DNA of 13,889 nt. Origin: Phycisphaerae bacterium. Its GTDB lineage: Bacteria > Planctomycetota > Phycisphaerae > SM23-33. The notes under the pieces are model-generated. The model was not told the origin of the DNA, made no database searches, and saw only the letters and a program-made list of their open reading frames with translations. The translations under genes were made by a program, and so were the position numbers. Below are positions 1 through 6,675 of this stretch, in pieces (the stretch's first letter is position 1; every line of letters starts with the position of its first letter). Location: positions 1 through 13,889 of the forward strand of contig JAUWQU010000018.1 in the NCBI GenBank assembly GCA_030610965.1, in the 5' to 3' direction.

Positions 1-1
1 C

Positions 2-1117
2 ATCGGCATTATCCGCCGCCCGCCCGGGCGGACAGGGCGGGGGCCGCGGGCGGGGGCGGTGGCGATTGCCACGCCGCCCACTTCGGCCGGCGCCCGCGGC
101 GCCGGTAGGCGCGTTGTCGTCGGCGGGGTGATACTGGGGGCGACCGTCGCAGCGGCGGCGGGGGTTTACGTCGTCTGTCGATATCTTTCCGGCAAGCCAT
201 CACCGCACGTCACCAGCCACCTGGCGAACCTGGGGCGCAGCCTGGGCTTTCACCTGTGGCAACTGGTGCCGGTGTCGGTCAAGTTGCCAGAGACGACGGG
301 GCAGTTGTTCACGGGCCTCCAGGGCTATTGGATAATGCTGCTGGGCTATCCGCTGCTGGCGGTAATCGTCGCGGGAATGACGAGCCTGTGGCGCCGCGGC
401 GTGCGTATGCCCGCCGTCGTGCTCGTGCTCAGCGTGCTAGCGCTCGTCTTGGGCGCCGGCGTCAACGCATCAAAGGCCCGCTACTTTATGCCGCTCGAGC
501 CCCTGATCGCCCTTGGGTTTATCGAGGGCGTGGTCGTTACGGTCCAGGGGATCCGACGACGACGCGGCCTGGCGACCGGGCCGCGCCTGCGCGCCAAGGC
601 CGTGATTATCGCCGTGGCCGCTATCGGCGCCGTCAACTGCCCCTGGCTTGTCCGCACGGCCTGCTACTACAGCTACCAGGGCCATCACGGGCGATACCTC
701 GACGTGATCGAGCACGGCAAGTACGCAGACCTCTACGCGACGGCCGATTATATAAGCAAGAACGTCGCTCCGGGCGAGAAGGTGCATGTTCGCAAAGATC
801 GGGTCCGCATGTTGCACCTGCTGAGCGGCAAGGTGATCGACCCGCTCTACTCGTTTGGCGTGGACGATCCCTGGAACGCTGCACAGGCGGGTGTTGTTTA
901 CCGGGACCTGCTGGCCCGACCGGAGATCGACGTGGTTATCGACGACCCCGGCGGGCTCGACGCGCGGTACGCCGACCGGATGACCGCGCTGCTGGACACG
1001 ACTGGCGGGCTGCGGATGGCGCGGCAGATCGGCAAGACCCGCATCTACCGCCGCACCGGCGCGCTTGCGCCCTCGACCGAGGCGGCATCGCAAACGACCG
1101 AGGCAGAAGACCCATGA
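2..1117 (+). CDS. GT39-like membrane glycosyltransferase, C-terminal part (5' end outside window)
   Basis: The frame is open from the window edge, so I treat this as the C-terminal part of a larger protein; a GTG at 59 is a possible but unneeded start. Numbered from that GTG (352 residues), hydrophobic segments lie at about 18-40, 88-111, 118-136, 141-165 and 180-198, followed by a soluble tail of about 150 residues. The segment KARYFMPLEPLIAL (about 139-152) resembles the RY-L-P-L-P-L segment seen before a late membrane helix in GT39/ArnT-like enzymes, which move sugars from polyprenyl-phosphate carriers to lipids or proteins outside the inner membrane. The tail, with YATADYISKNVAPGEKV (about 225-241) and alternating strands and helices, also fits that family's extracytoplasmic C-terminal domain. 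The catalytic N-terminal loops are not in the window, so substrate and exact family are inferred. A Gly/Arg/Pro-rich stretch at about 17-115 looks like a linker. It overlaps the next gene by 4 nt. Confidence 0.55.
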   Translation: MGIIRRPPGRTGRGPRAGAVAIATPPTSAGARGAGRRVVVGGVILGATVAAAAGVYVVCRYLSGKPSPHVTSHLANLGRSLGFHLWQLVPVSVKLPETTGQLFTGLQGYWIMLLGYPLLAVIVAGMTSLWRRGVRMPAVVLVLSVLALVLGAGVNASKARYFMPLEPLIALGFIEGVVVTVQGIRRRRGLATGPRLRAKAVIIAVAAIGAVNCPWLVRTACYYSYQGHHGRYLDVIEHGKYADLYATADYISKNVAPGEKVHVRKDRVRMLHLLSGKVIDPLYSFGVDDPWNAAQAGVVYRDLLARPEIDVVIDDPGGLDARYADRMTALLDTTGGLRMARQIGKTRIYRRTGALAPSTEAASQTTEAEDP

Positions 1118-2028
1118 GCAATCCGACCGTCAGCGTGATAATCCCGGCATACAACTGCCCGGACCTGCTGGCCGAGGCGATAGCTTCCGTCCGGAACCAG
1201 ACGTACGAGGACTACGAGGTGATCGTCGTCGATGACGGCTCGGACGACGACACCGCCGAAGTGGCGGAAAAACTCGCCGCCAACTGGCCGAAGATGCGAG
1301 CCCTCCGCGCCGAGCACAAGGGCCTCGCCGCGGCCCGCAACCGGGCCGTCGCGGAGATGGCCGGGCAGTGGATCGCACTGCTCGACGCCGACGACCTCTG
1401 GAAGCCCGAGAAGCTCCAGCGGTGCATGGACTACCTCGCCGCAAGGCCGGAACTGAGCATCGTCTACACGCCAATGGCCCCCATCACGATGGACGGCAAG
1501 GTAATCAAGGGCCATTCCAAGCCCTGCCTGGCCGGTCGGCTGACGGAGGAGCTCTTCCAGAGCATCTTCGTTCACGACCCGGCCGCGGTAATCCACAAGC
1601 GCGTCATCGAGACGTGCGGCGGCTTCGACGAATCGCTGCCGGTGTCGGTGGGTCACGAGTTCTGGCTGCGCGTCTCGACGCGGTTCGAGTTCGGGCTGAT
1701 CGACGAGCCGCTGGCGCTGCGCCGCTGGAGCGAGCAGAGCCTCACCCGCCGCAACCGCAGCCGGGGCAGGCGAATCAAGGCGACCATGCTGGAGCGGTTC
1801 TACTTCGAGCTCGGCGGCGCGGACATACTCAAGCCCGCCCTGGCGATGCGTCGGCTTTCGAGCGTCCACTACAAGGCCGGCAAACTCCTGCTGGCCGAGG
1901 GAAACCCGCGCGAGGCGAAGCGGTACCTCGCCAAGGCCGTGCGCTACAAGCCGACCAACCTGCGAGCCTGGCCCGTGCTGCTGGCCGCCACGGTCGCAAG
2001 CCTGTTCGCGGGCAACCCCGAACCGTAA
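1114..2028 (+). CDS. GT2-family glycosyltransferase with a TPR-like tail
   Basis: A 304-residue GT-A fold glycosyltransferase that would transfer a sugar from a nucleotide-sugar donor in the cytoplasm. The family start SVIIPAYN is at 7-14, the nucleotide-binding VVDDGSDDDT at 38-47, and the metal-binding DXD region DADD at 91-94. The acceptor-side motif usually written ED-x-LW appears as GHEFWLR (180-186), keeping the Glu but with His in front of it. Residues about 243-295 are helical and read like a degenerate TPR pair (AGKLLLAEGNPREAKRYLAK), a tail found on some GT2 enzymes. The start is ATG 1114, which overlaps the upstream stop as ATGA, with GAGG at 1100-1103; the same frame is open far upstream, but that part is a shadow of the preceding gene. 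Coupling to the GT39-like gene suggests a shared surface-glycan or glycolipid pathway (inference). The donor and acceptor cannot be told from the sequence. Confidence 0.9.
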   Translation: MSNPTVSVIIPAYNCPDLLAEAIASVRNQTYEDYEVIVVDDGSDDDTAEVAEKLAANWPKMRALRAEHKGLAAARNRAVAEMAGQWIALLDADDLWKPEKLQRCMDYLAARPELSIVYTPMAPITMDGKVIKGHSKPCLAGRLTEELFQSIFVHDPAAVIHKRVIETCGGFDESLPVSVGHEFWLRVSTRFEFGLIDEPLALRRWSEQSLTRRNRSRGRRIKATMLERFYFELGGADILKPALAMRRLSSVHYKAGKLLLAEGNPREAKRYLAKAVRYKPTNLRAWPVLLAATVASLFAGNPEP

Positions 2029-2029
2029 T

Positions 2030-2063
2030 CCCGCCGGCCTATCAGCGGTATAGGGGCGGGTTT
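2030..2063 (+). terminator. Rho-independent terminator after the GT2 gene
   Basis: The arms CCCGCC (2030-2035) and GGCGGG (2055-2060) pair, as do the inner arms CCTAT (2038-2042) and ATAGG (2050-2054), around the 7-nt loop CAGCGGT, with a GG bulge on the left side. TTT follows at 2061-2063. It begins two bases after the GT2 stop codon and its T tract reaches into the stop codon of the convergent sensor-kinase gene. The T tract is short; on the minus strand the hairpin would also sit directly behind the kinase stop but lacks a U tract there. Confidence 0.7.
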
Positions 2064-3873
2064 ATCGCTCGTCCTCACAGGCCGGGACGGTAACGGTTAC
2101 GGTCGTGCCTTTACCTACCTCGCTATCGATGGCAATCCGCGCGCCGAGGCGGTCGGAGGCATGCTTGACTATGGCCAGGCCCAGGCCCGTGCCTCGAACT
2201 CTGCTGTCGCCGCTGCGGGCTGGGGCGGCCTGGAAGAACCGCTCGAACAGCCGCGGCCTGTCCTCCGGACGGATGCCGCAGCCTGTGTCGCTGACGCGGA
2301 TCACCAACTTGTCCTGATCGAGGGAGATAAGGCAATGAACGCGACCGGCCGTCGGGGTGTATTTTATCGCGTTGTGGACGATATTCTGGACGATCAACTC
2401 AAGCAGCCTGCGGTCGGATCGGACTGTTTTGGCGTCATCGGCGCGGGTGGTTTCCACTTCGAGTTGGACGCCCTTTTCCTGCGCCTGCGTCGCGAAGTGC
2501 GACCGCGCCCACTCGACAAGCGAGTCAATCCGCATGTCCTCCGGGCACAGCCTGGCCCGGCCGGTCTCGGCGATATTCAGGTCGAGCAGGTCGTTGGTCA
2601 TATTCTCCAGCCGCGATACGTGGCGATCGAGAATAGCCAGGCACTTGGCGAAGGCCTCGGGGTCTTCGGTGCCGCTGAACGCCAGCGAGTCCACCGCGGC
2701 GCGGATGGTCGCCAGCGGGGTGCGGAGTTCGTGGGAGGCATTGGCGACGAACTCGGCCTTCATGGCCGCCGACCGCGCCATCTCCGTGACATCGCGGACG
2801 ACGAGGATTCCGCCGATCCGCCTGGCGTCGCCGGACTGGAGCTTCCTGACGTGCAGGTCCAGCGTCATCCGCCGGCCGTCGCGGGTGATCTCGACGTGCC
2901 GGTTGACAGGCTGGCCCGTTTCGATGGCGAGGTTGTAGGCGTTCACGACGTCGGCGACGCGGACGACGGACTGGAGGTGCTGGTTGATCACCTCGCCCTC
3001 GTACTCGCCGGCGAGCAGGTCTATCGCAGACCGGTTGGCCAGGAGAATGTGCCCCGCGTGGTCAAGGCCCAACACGCCCTCGCGGAGGTTGTCCACCAGG
3101 GAGACAAGGTTCTGCCGCTGGGCGGCGATCTGGCTGATCTTCCGGGCGATGCTGTCTCGCATCTCGTTAAGGGCAGCCCCAAGCTGGGCAAGCTCGTCCG
3201 AGCCGCCAATGGCCGCCCGCTGGGACAAGTCGCCGGCCGCCAGGGTCCGGGCTGTGCGAGTGATCTGCCTGAGCGGCGCGTACCATATCCAACTGAGCAT
3301 CAGCGCCAGAATCCCCGCCGACACGCCCGCGGCCGCTCCCGCCATCAGCAGGCCATTGTCGATGAATGCCTGGTTGGCGACTACGTTGCGGATGGGCATG
3401 GCCACGCGGGCGACGCCGACGACTTTGCCTTCATGGAAGATCGGGCTGGCCAGATAACGAAACCTGGTCCCGAGGGTGTCACTGGGCCGCTCGCCCGAGC
3501 CCGGCAGGCCCTTGAGCGACTCGACTACCTCCGTTCGGCCGGCCGTGTCGTGGTTTTCCATCTTGCGAGGGTCGGCCTCGCTGTCGCCCAGCACCCGCCC
3601 ATCGGCGGCGATCACGGTCAGCCGCATCGGAGAATCGGCCATCAGGCGCTTGCAGATGGGGTCGATCTTCTCGATTCGCCCATCGGCCTGGGGCCAGACG
3701 TACTCCATGTAATCGGCAAGCAAGCCAACGATTTGCTGCTGGTTCTGCCGGCCATAGTCCAGGTAGGCCCGGTTGATCTGGTAATGGGAGACGAACCCAC
3801 CCACGCCCACGAGCATAGCGATCAGCAGCAGGTTGCCCAGAAGCAGCTTGGCAAAGAAGCTATGCGTTCGCAT
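2062..3873 (-). CDS. phoR: PhoR-type phosphate sensor histidine kinase
   Basis: A 603-residue membrane kinase that would phosphorylate the adjacent PhoB when phosphate is scarce. In order: TM1 at about 8-28; a periplasmic sensor region at about 30-170; TM2 at about 172-196; a HAMP linker at about 198-250; a PAS domain at about 258-365 (NLREGVLGLDHAGHILLANR); the HisKA dimerisation domain with phosphoacceptor His381 in SHELRTPL; then the HATPase with the N box (Asn497, Asn501), G1 DTGCGI (529-534), F box FERFF (543-547) and G2 GTGLGL (561-566). The catalytic motifs are all present. The large extracytoplasmic domain resembles Gram-positive PhoR more than E. coli PhoR, which lacks one. The ATG start at 3873 overlaps the end of the response-regulator gene by 14 nt, so the two are cotranscribed and probably translationally coupled. 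The PhoR name rests on domain order plus the adjacent pst operon; the signal it senses is not shown by the sequence. Confidence 0.9.
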   Translation of the reverse strand: MRTHSFFAKLLLGNLLLIAMLVGVGGFVSHYQINRAYLDYGRQNQQQIVGLLADYMEYVWPQADGRIEKIDPICKRLMADSPMRLTVIAADGRVLGDSEADPRKMENHDTAGRTEVVESLKGLPGSGERPSDTLGTRFRYLASPIFHEGKVVGVARVAMPIRNVVANQAFIDNGLLMAGAAAGVSAGILALMLSWIWYAPLRQITRTARTLAAGDLSQRAAIGGSDELAQLGAALNEMRDSIARKISQIAAQRQNLVSLVDNLREGVLGLDHAGHILLANRSAIDLLAGEYEGEVINQHLQSVVRVADVVNAYNLAIETGQPVNRHVEITRDGRRMTLDLHVRKLQSGDARRIGGILVVRDVTEMARSAAMKAEFVANASHELRTPLATIRAAVDSLAFSGTEDPEAFAKCLAILDRHVSRLENMTNDLLDLNIAETGRARLCPEDMRIDSLVEWARSHFATQAQEKGVQLEVETTRADDAKTVRSDRRLLELIVQNIVHNAIKYTPTAGRVHCLISLDQDKLVIRVSDTGCGIRPEDRPRLFERFFQAAPARSGDSRVRGTGLGLAIVKHASDRLGARIAIDSEVGKGTTVTVTVPACEDER

Positions 3874-4567
3874 TGTGGTTTTCTTCGTCAGTAAGGCGGT
3901 AACCGACGCCGCGAACAGTGGCGATCATGTTCCGGGCCTTGCCAAGTTTCCGCCGCAGCCCGGCCATGTGAACGTCAATCGTCCGGTCGGTTACCACCGC
4001 GTCCATCCCCAGGGCCTGGTCGATAAGCTGGTTGCGGTTCAGCACGCGCCCCCTGGCGGCAACGATGGCCACCAGCAGGCGAAACTCAGTGGCCGTCAGC
4101 GCGACCGGCTCGCCGTGGACCGACACGCGGTATCGCTCCGGGTCGATAACTATCGGCCCGACGGCCAGGACTTCCTTGCCGGCGACGCTGAACTCGCTGC
4201 GTCGCAGCACGGCCGCGATGCGAGCAAGCAGAACGGACATGCTGAAGGGCTTGGTGACGTAGTCGTCGGCGCCAAGCTGTAAGCCCACAACGATATCGGC
4301 CTCCTCCGTCCGGGCCGTCAACATGACAACCGGCACCGACGACATTCGCGGGTCGTTGCGCATCGCACAAAGGACTTCCGTGCCGGAGATCCATGGCAAC
4401 ATGATGTCCAGCAGGACAAGGTCCGGTGGATTGCAGCGGACGCGGTCGAGGCCATCCCGCCCATCGTATGCGACCTCGACCTCGTAGTATTCCCGCTTGA
4501 GCCGCATGGCGACCAGGTCGGCCATGTCACGCTCGTCCTCGATTATGATGATCCGTTTCTTGGCCAT
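3860..4567 (-). CDS. phoB: PhoB/OmpR-family response regulator
   Basis: A 235-residue DNA-binding response regulator. The receiver domain (about 1-122) carries the acidic pair Glu10/Asp11, phosphoacceptor Asp54 in VLLDIMLP, Thr84 and Lys106 (DDYVTKPF). The winged-helix output domain (about 135-228) carries the recognition-helix region RTIDVHMAGLRRKLGK (195-210) and ends in the typical VRGVGYRL. The length matches PhoB (about 230). I chose ATG 4567 because MAKKRIIIIEDE aligns with the family N-terminus; the frame stays open to 4645, which would add 26 residues without homology. Only a weak GGGCGG lies upstream of the chosen start. It is transcribed away from pstS from the shared control region and would activate genes preceded by 11-bp-phased direct repeats. 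It overlaps phoR by 14 nt. Confidence 0.92.
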   Translation of the reverse strand: MAKKRIIIIEDERDMADLVAMRLKREYYEVEVAYDGRDGLDRVRCNPPDLVLLDIMLPWISGTEVLCAMRNDPRMSSVPVVMLTARTEEADIVVGLQLGADDYVTKPFSMSVLLARIAAVLRRSEFSVAGKEVLAVGPIVIDPERYRVSVHGEPVALTATEFRLLVAIVAARGRVLNRNQLIDQALGMDAVVTDRTIDVHMAGLRRKLGKARNMIATVRGVGYRLTDEENHNANA

Positions 4568-4631
4568 TACCGCCCATTCTACAAGCAATAGCCGCGACGC
4601 CACAACGCCCCAAAACCAAGTCTCGCCAAAT

Positions 4632-4661
4632 CTTAACATATCCAAAACCGAACCTTAACGG
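4632..4661 (+). promoter_or_regulatory. Candidate Pho box cluster 1 (three 11-bp units)
   Basis: Three 8-bp units with 3-bp spacers: CTTAACAT (4632-4639), CAAAACCG (4643-4650) and CTTAACGG (4654-4661). Direct repeats with an 11-bp period are how PhoB/PhoP-type regulators bind in other phyla, and CTTAAC resembles the TTAACA and CTTAACCT units known from Bacillus and cyanobacteria. The middle unit is the weakest. The units read toward pstS; the cluster lies 65-95 bp from the phoB start and may also serve autoregulation. Binding is inferred, not shown. Confidence 0.6.
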
Positions 4662-4670
4662 CCCCGCGCG

Positions 4671-4702
4671 AAAATACCCATAGAGAAAAATACCCATAGA
4701 GA
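4671..4702. repeat. Perfect 16-bp tandem repeat between the two Pho box clusters
   Basis: AAAATACCCATAGAGA occurs twice back to back (4671-4686 and 4687-4702) without mismatch. Its low GC content stands out against the surrounding GC-rich DNA. It lies between the two candidate Pho box clusters, about 125-155 bp before pstS. It could be a second regulator's site, an upstream element, or a recent slippage duplication. Confidence 0.9.
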
Positions 4703-4706
4703 CAGG

Positions 4707-4736
4707 ATTCACGGTTTCTTAACGCGGTCTTCGTCG
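4707..4736 (+). promoter_or_regulatory. Candidate Pho box cluster 2 (three 11-bp units) before pstS
   Basis: Units ATTCACGG (4707-4714), CTTAACGC (4718-4725) and CTTCGTCG (4729-4736), each separated by 3 bp, give a strict 11-bp direct-repeat period. A weak fourth unit, CCTTTCCG, falls in phase at 4740-4747. The cluster ends 89 bp before the pstS start codon, a suitable place for activator binding at the pstS promoter. Assignment to PhoB is inferred from the repeat period, from similarity to cluster 1 and from the gene context. Confidence 0.6.
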
Positions 4737-4773
4737 AATCCTTTCCGGCCGGGTGTAAGACGGCACAAGAGAT

Positions 4774-4790
4774 GCCGGCAAACGTCCGGC
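4774..4790 (+). other. Small hairpin in the pstS leader
   Basis: GCCGG (4774-4778) and CCGGC (4786-4790) can pair around a 7-nt loop, 22 nt before the AAGGAG ribosome-binding site of pstS. There is no T tract, so it is not a terminator. A GCCGG/CCGGC stem also occurs in the porin leader at 10024-10042. Confidence 0.4.
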
Positions 4791-4825
4791 TCGGCAAGGA
4801 AACTACGAGACAAGGAGAAATCGCG

Positions 4826-5659
4826 ATGACACGAAGCAAGCAGGTCCTGATCCTCACGGCACTGGTGGGCATGATGGTCGCCGTCGCGGGCGCGGCCGAT
4901 CCCAAGACCGTCAAGATGGAAGGTTCGACGACGGTCGGCCCGATCGCTGACGCGTACACCGAGGTGTTCAAGAGGATGTATCCCAACGTGACCATCACGG
5001 TCAACAAGACCGGCTCGGGCAACGGGGCGGCCGCGATTGTCGACAGTCGATGCGACATCGCGAACATGAGCCGCTTCATGAAGATTCAGGAATTCAAGGA
5101 CGCCGTCGCCAAGGGCGTAATGCCGGTCGCTCACGCCATCGCGATGGACGGCGTGTGCGTAATCGTTCACCCGTCGAACCCCGTAAGCGTCCTGAAGACC
5201 GAGCAGGCCCGCAACATCTACACGGGCAAGATCACCAACTGGAAGGAACTGGGCGGGGCCGACCGGAAGATCGTCGTCGTCAGCCGAGACACCTCCAGCG
5301 GCACGTACGAGACGTTCGAGAAGTTGGTCATGGCCAAGCAAAAGATGGCTGCCGGCGTGCAGTACGTCGCGTCGAATCCCGAGGCCCACGCGACGGTCAA
5401 ATCGACCGTCGGCGCGGTCGCTTACATAGGGCTGGGCTTCGTGGACAAGGACGTCAAGGCCCTGAAGATCGACGGCGTGATGCCCAGCCGAAAGACCATC
5501 GCCAAGGGCGAGTACCCCGTAAGCCGCCCGTTGTTCATGTTCACCAACGGCTATCCGAAGCTCGGCTCAATCGTCCACGCACTGGTGACCTTCCACCTTA
5601 CCCCAAAGGGCCAGGACATCATCGACGCCAAGGGCTTCGTGCCTGTTACGGATTATTAA
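4826..5659 (+). CDS. pstS: Phosphate-binding periplasmic protein PstS
   Basis: A 277-residue substrate-binding protein that captures phosphate in the periplasm for PstCA-B. The signal peptide has a basic start (MTRSK), a hydrophobic core at about 7-20 and a likely cleavage after AGA at 23. The mature part opens with the family motif MEGSTTVGPI (31-40), followed by TGSGNG (62-67), DIANMSR (77-83), IYTGKITNWKELGG (131-144) and SRDTSSGTYETFE (153-165), which hold phosphate-binding Ser/Thr/Asp/Arg residues in this fold. I chose ATG 4826 because AAGGAG lies at 4812-4817 and the signal peptide begins here; an in-frame ATG at 4772 would add 18 residues with no good ribosome-binding site. It is first of five cotranscribed genes, 8 nt before pstC, and the adjacent repeats predict phosphate-starvation induction. 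The length fits the shorter PstS subfamily rather than E. coli PstS (about 346). Confidence 0.95.
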   Translation: MTRSKQVLILTALVGMMVAVAGAADPKTVKMEGSTTVGPIADAYTEVFKRMYPNVTITVNKTGSGNGAAAIVDSRCDIANMSRFMKIQEFKDAVAKGVMPVAHAIAMDGVCVIVHPSNPVSVLKTEQARNIYTGKITNWKELGGADRKIVVVSRDTSSGTYETFEKLVMAKQKMAAGVQYVASNPEAHATVKSTVGAVAYIGLGFVDKDVKALKIDGVMPSRKTIAKGEYPVSRPLFMFTNGYPKLGSIVHALVTFHLTPKGQDIIDAKGFVPVTDY

Positions 5660-5667
5660 TCCAATAG

Positions 5668-6675
5668 ATGCCTGAAAACACCATAACCAACACTCGTGAT
5701 GCAGCCGAACCCAGGATGGCGGCAGCGACCGATTTCGATAGGCCGTTGCTGCTCACTCCCGGCCAGGACATGCTTGGTTGGATCACTCTGCGGGTCGGGC
5801 TGACGCTGCTTCAGTTCGTGGCGCTGACGTGCGTGCTTTCGGTGCTGTTCATCTTCATCTTCATCGTAAAAGAGGCGCTGCCGTTCTTCACCTCCGGCCA
5901 GGTCGGCGAAATGTTCAGCAGCGCCGAGTGGTATCCGACATCCGACCCGGCGGCCTTCGGCGTCTGGGCGATGATCCTCGGCTCGGTATACGTCACCGTG
6001 GGGGCGATGGTCATAGCCGTGCCCCTCGGCTTGCTCGCGGCGGTGTTCCTAAGCGACATCGTTCCGTTCGGCATACGTCAGGTGGTCAAGCCGGTAATCG
6101 AGCTTTTGGCGGCCATCCCATCGGTCGCGTACGGGTTCTTCGCCGTGTTGGTGTTCGCGCCGTGGCTGCAAGACAACCTCGGCGTTGACAGCGGCAAGAA
6201 CATCCTGAACTGCTCGATAATCCTGGCGGTGATGGCCGTTCCGACTATCGTGAGCATCTCCGAAGACGCCCTGTCCGCCGCCGGGCGGGACCTGCGGGAG
6301 GGGGCGTACGCCCTGGGCGCCACGAGAGCCGAGGCGCTGTGCATGGTGGTCATCCCCGCAGCCGGCGGGGGAATTCTCTCCGGTGTGATCCTCGGCATGA
6401 TGCGGGCCATCGGTGAGACCATGCTCGTGTGGATGGCCAGCGGAAACGCAAATCAGATCCCCCACCCTTGGTATGACATCACGCAGTCCGTCAGGACAAT
6501 GACCGCCACCATTGCCGGAGAGATGGGCGAAACGGCAAAGAACACCACACATTACCACGCCCTGTTCGCCATCGGCCTGGTGCTGCTGGCGATAACGTTC
6601 GGGTTGAACCTCACAAGCGAGGCCTTGATGACCCGTGGCCGCGGGCGACCCGGCACCGCAAGGAGGAAAGCCTGA
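5668..6675 (+). CDS. pstC: Phosphate ABC transporter permease PstC
   Basis: A 335-residue inner-membrane permease that pairs with PstA to form the phosphate channel. After a polar N-terminus of about 36 residues there are about six membrane segments, near 40-68, 90-120, 125-150, 176-195, 235-255 and 291-312. The cytoplasmic EAA loop that contacts PstB is visible in DALSAAGRDLREGAYALGAT (about 201-220), and RAIGETM (about 248-254) matches the family. The length is normal (E. coli about 319). No ribosome-binding site is visible before ATG 5668, only 8 nt after the pstS stop, so translation may depend on coupling; ATG 5716 (residue 17) is an alternative. The pstC stop overlaps the pstA start by one base (TGATG). 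Confidence 0.95.
   Translation: MPENTITNTRDAAEPRMAAATDFDRPLLLTPGQDMLGWITLRVGLTLLQFVALTCVLSVLFIFIFIVKEALPFFTSGQVGEMFSSAEWYPTSDPAAFGVWAMILGSVYVTVGAMVIAVPLGLLAAVFLSDIVPFGIRQVVKPVIELLAAIPSVAYGFFAVLVFAPWLQDNLGVDSGKNILNCSIILAVMAVPTIVSISEDALSAAGRDLREGAYALGATRAEALCMVVIPAAGGGILSGVILGMMRAIGETMLVWMASGNANQIPHPWYDITQSVRTMTATIAGEMGETAKNTTHYHALFAIGLVLLAITFGLNLTSEALMTRGRGRPGTARRKA

Larger units (their letters stand above)
4568..4825. promoter_or_regulatory. Divergent phoB/pstS control region
   Basis: This 258-bp non-coding stretch separates phoBR (minus) from pstSCAB-phoU (plus). It is more AT-rich than its surroundings between about 4620 and 4725. It contains two clusters of 11-bp-phased repeats, a perfect 16-bp tandem repeat between them and a small hairpin in the pstS leader, each listed separately. 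I could not assign -35/-10 elements with confidence; TGTAAG at 4754-4759 is a possible weak -10 for pstS and TAAGAT on the minus strand (about 4629-4634) a possible one for phoB. No small gene is evident. Confidence 0.7.

Noticed and set aside
256..1113. Upstream extension of the GT2 reading frame
   Set aside because: It is an arginine- and proline-rich shadow of the GT39-like gene; the GT2 family N-terminus begins at 1114.
2161..3894. A 577-codon open frame on the plus strand opposite the sensor kinase
   Set aside because: It lies exactly antisense to a complete kinase with all motifs; long antisense frames are expected in GC-rich codon use, and its translation has no recognisable domain.
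4568..4645. Longer N-terminus for PhoB
   Set aside because: The 26 extra residues do not resemble a receiver domain and would overlap cluster 1 of the candidate Pho boxes.
4671..4702. Tandem repeat as a CRISPR fragment or insertion-sequence end
   Set aside because: The two copies have no spacer between them, and there is no transposase, inverted repeat or cas gene nearby.
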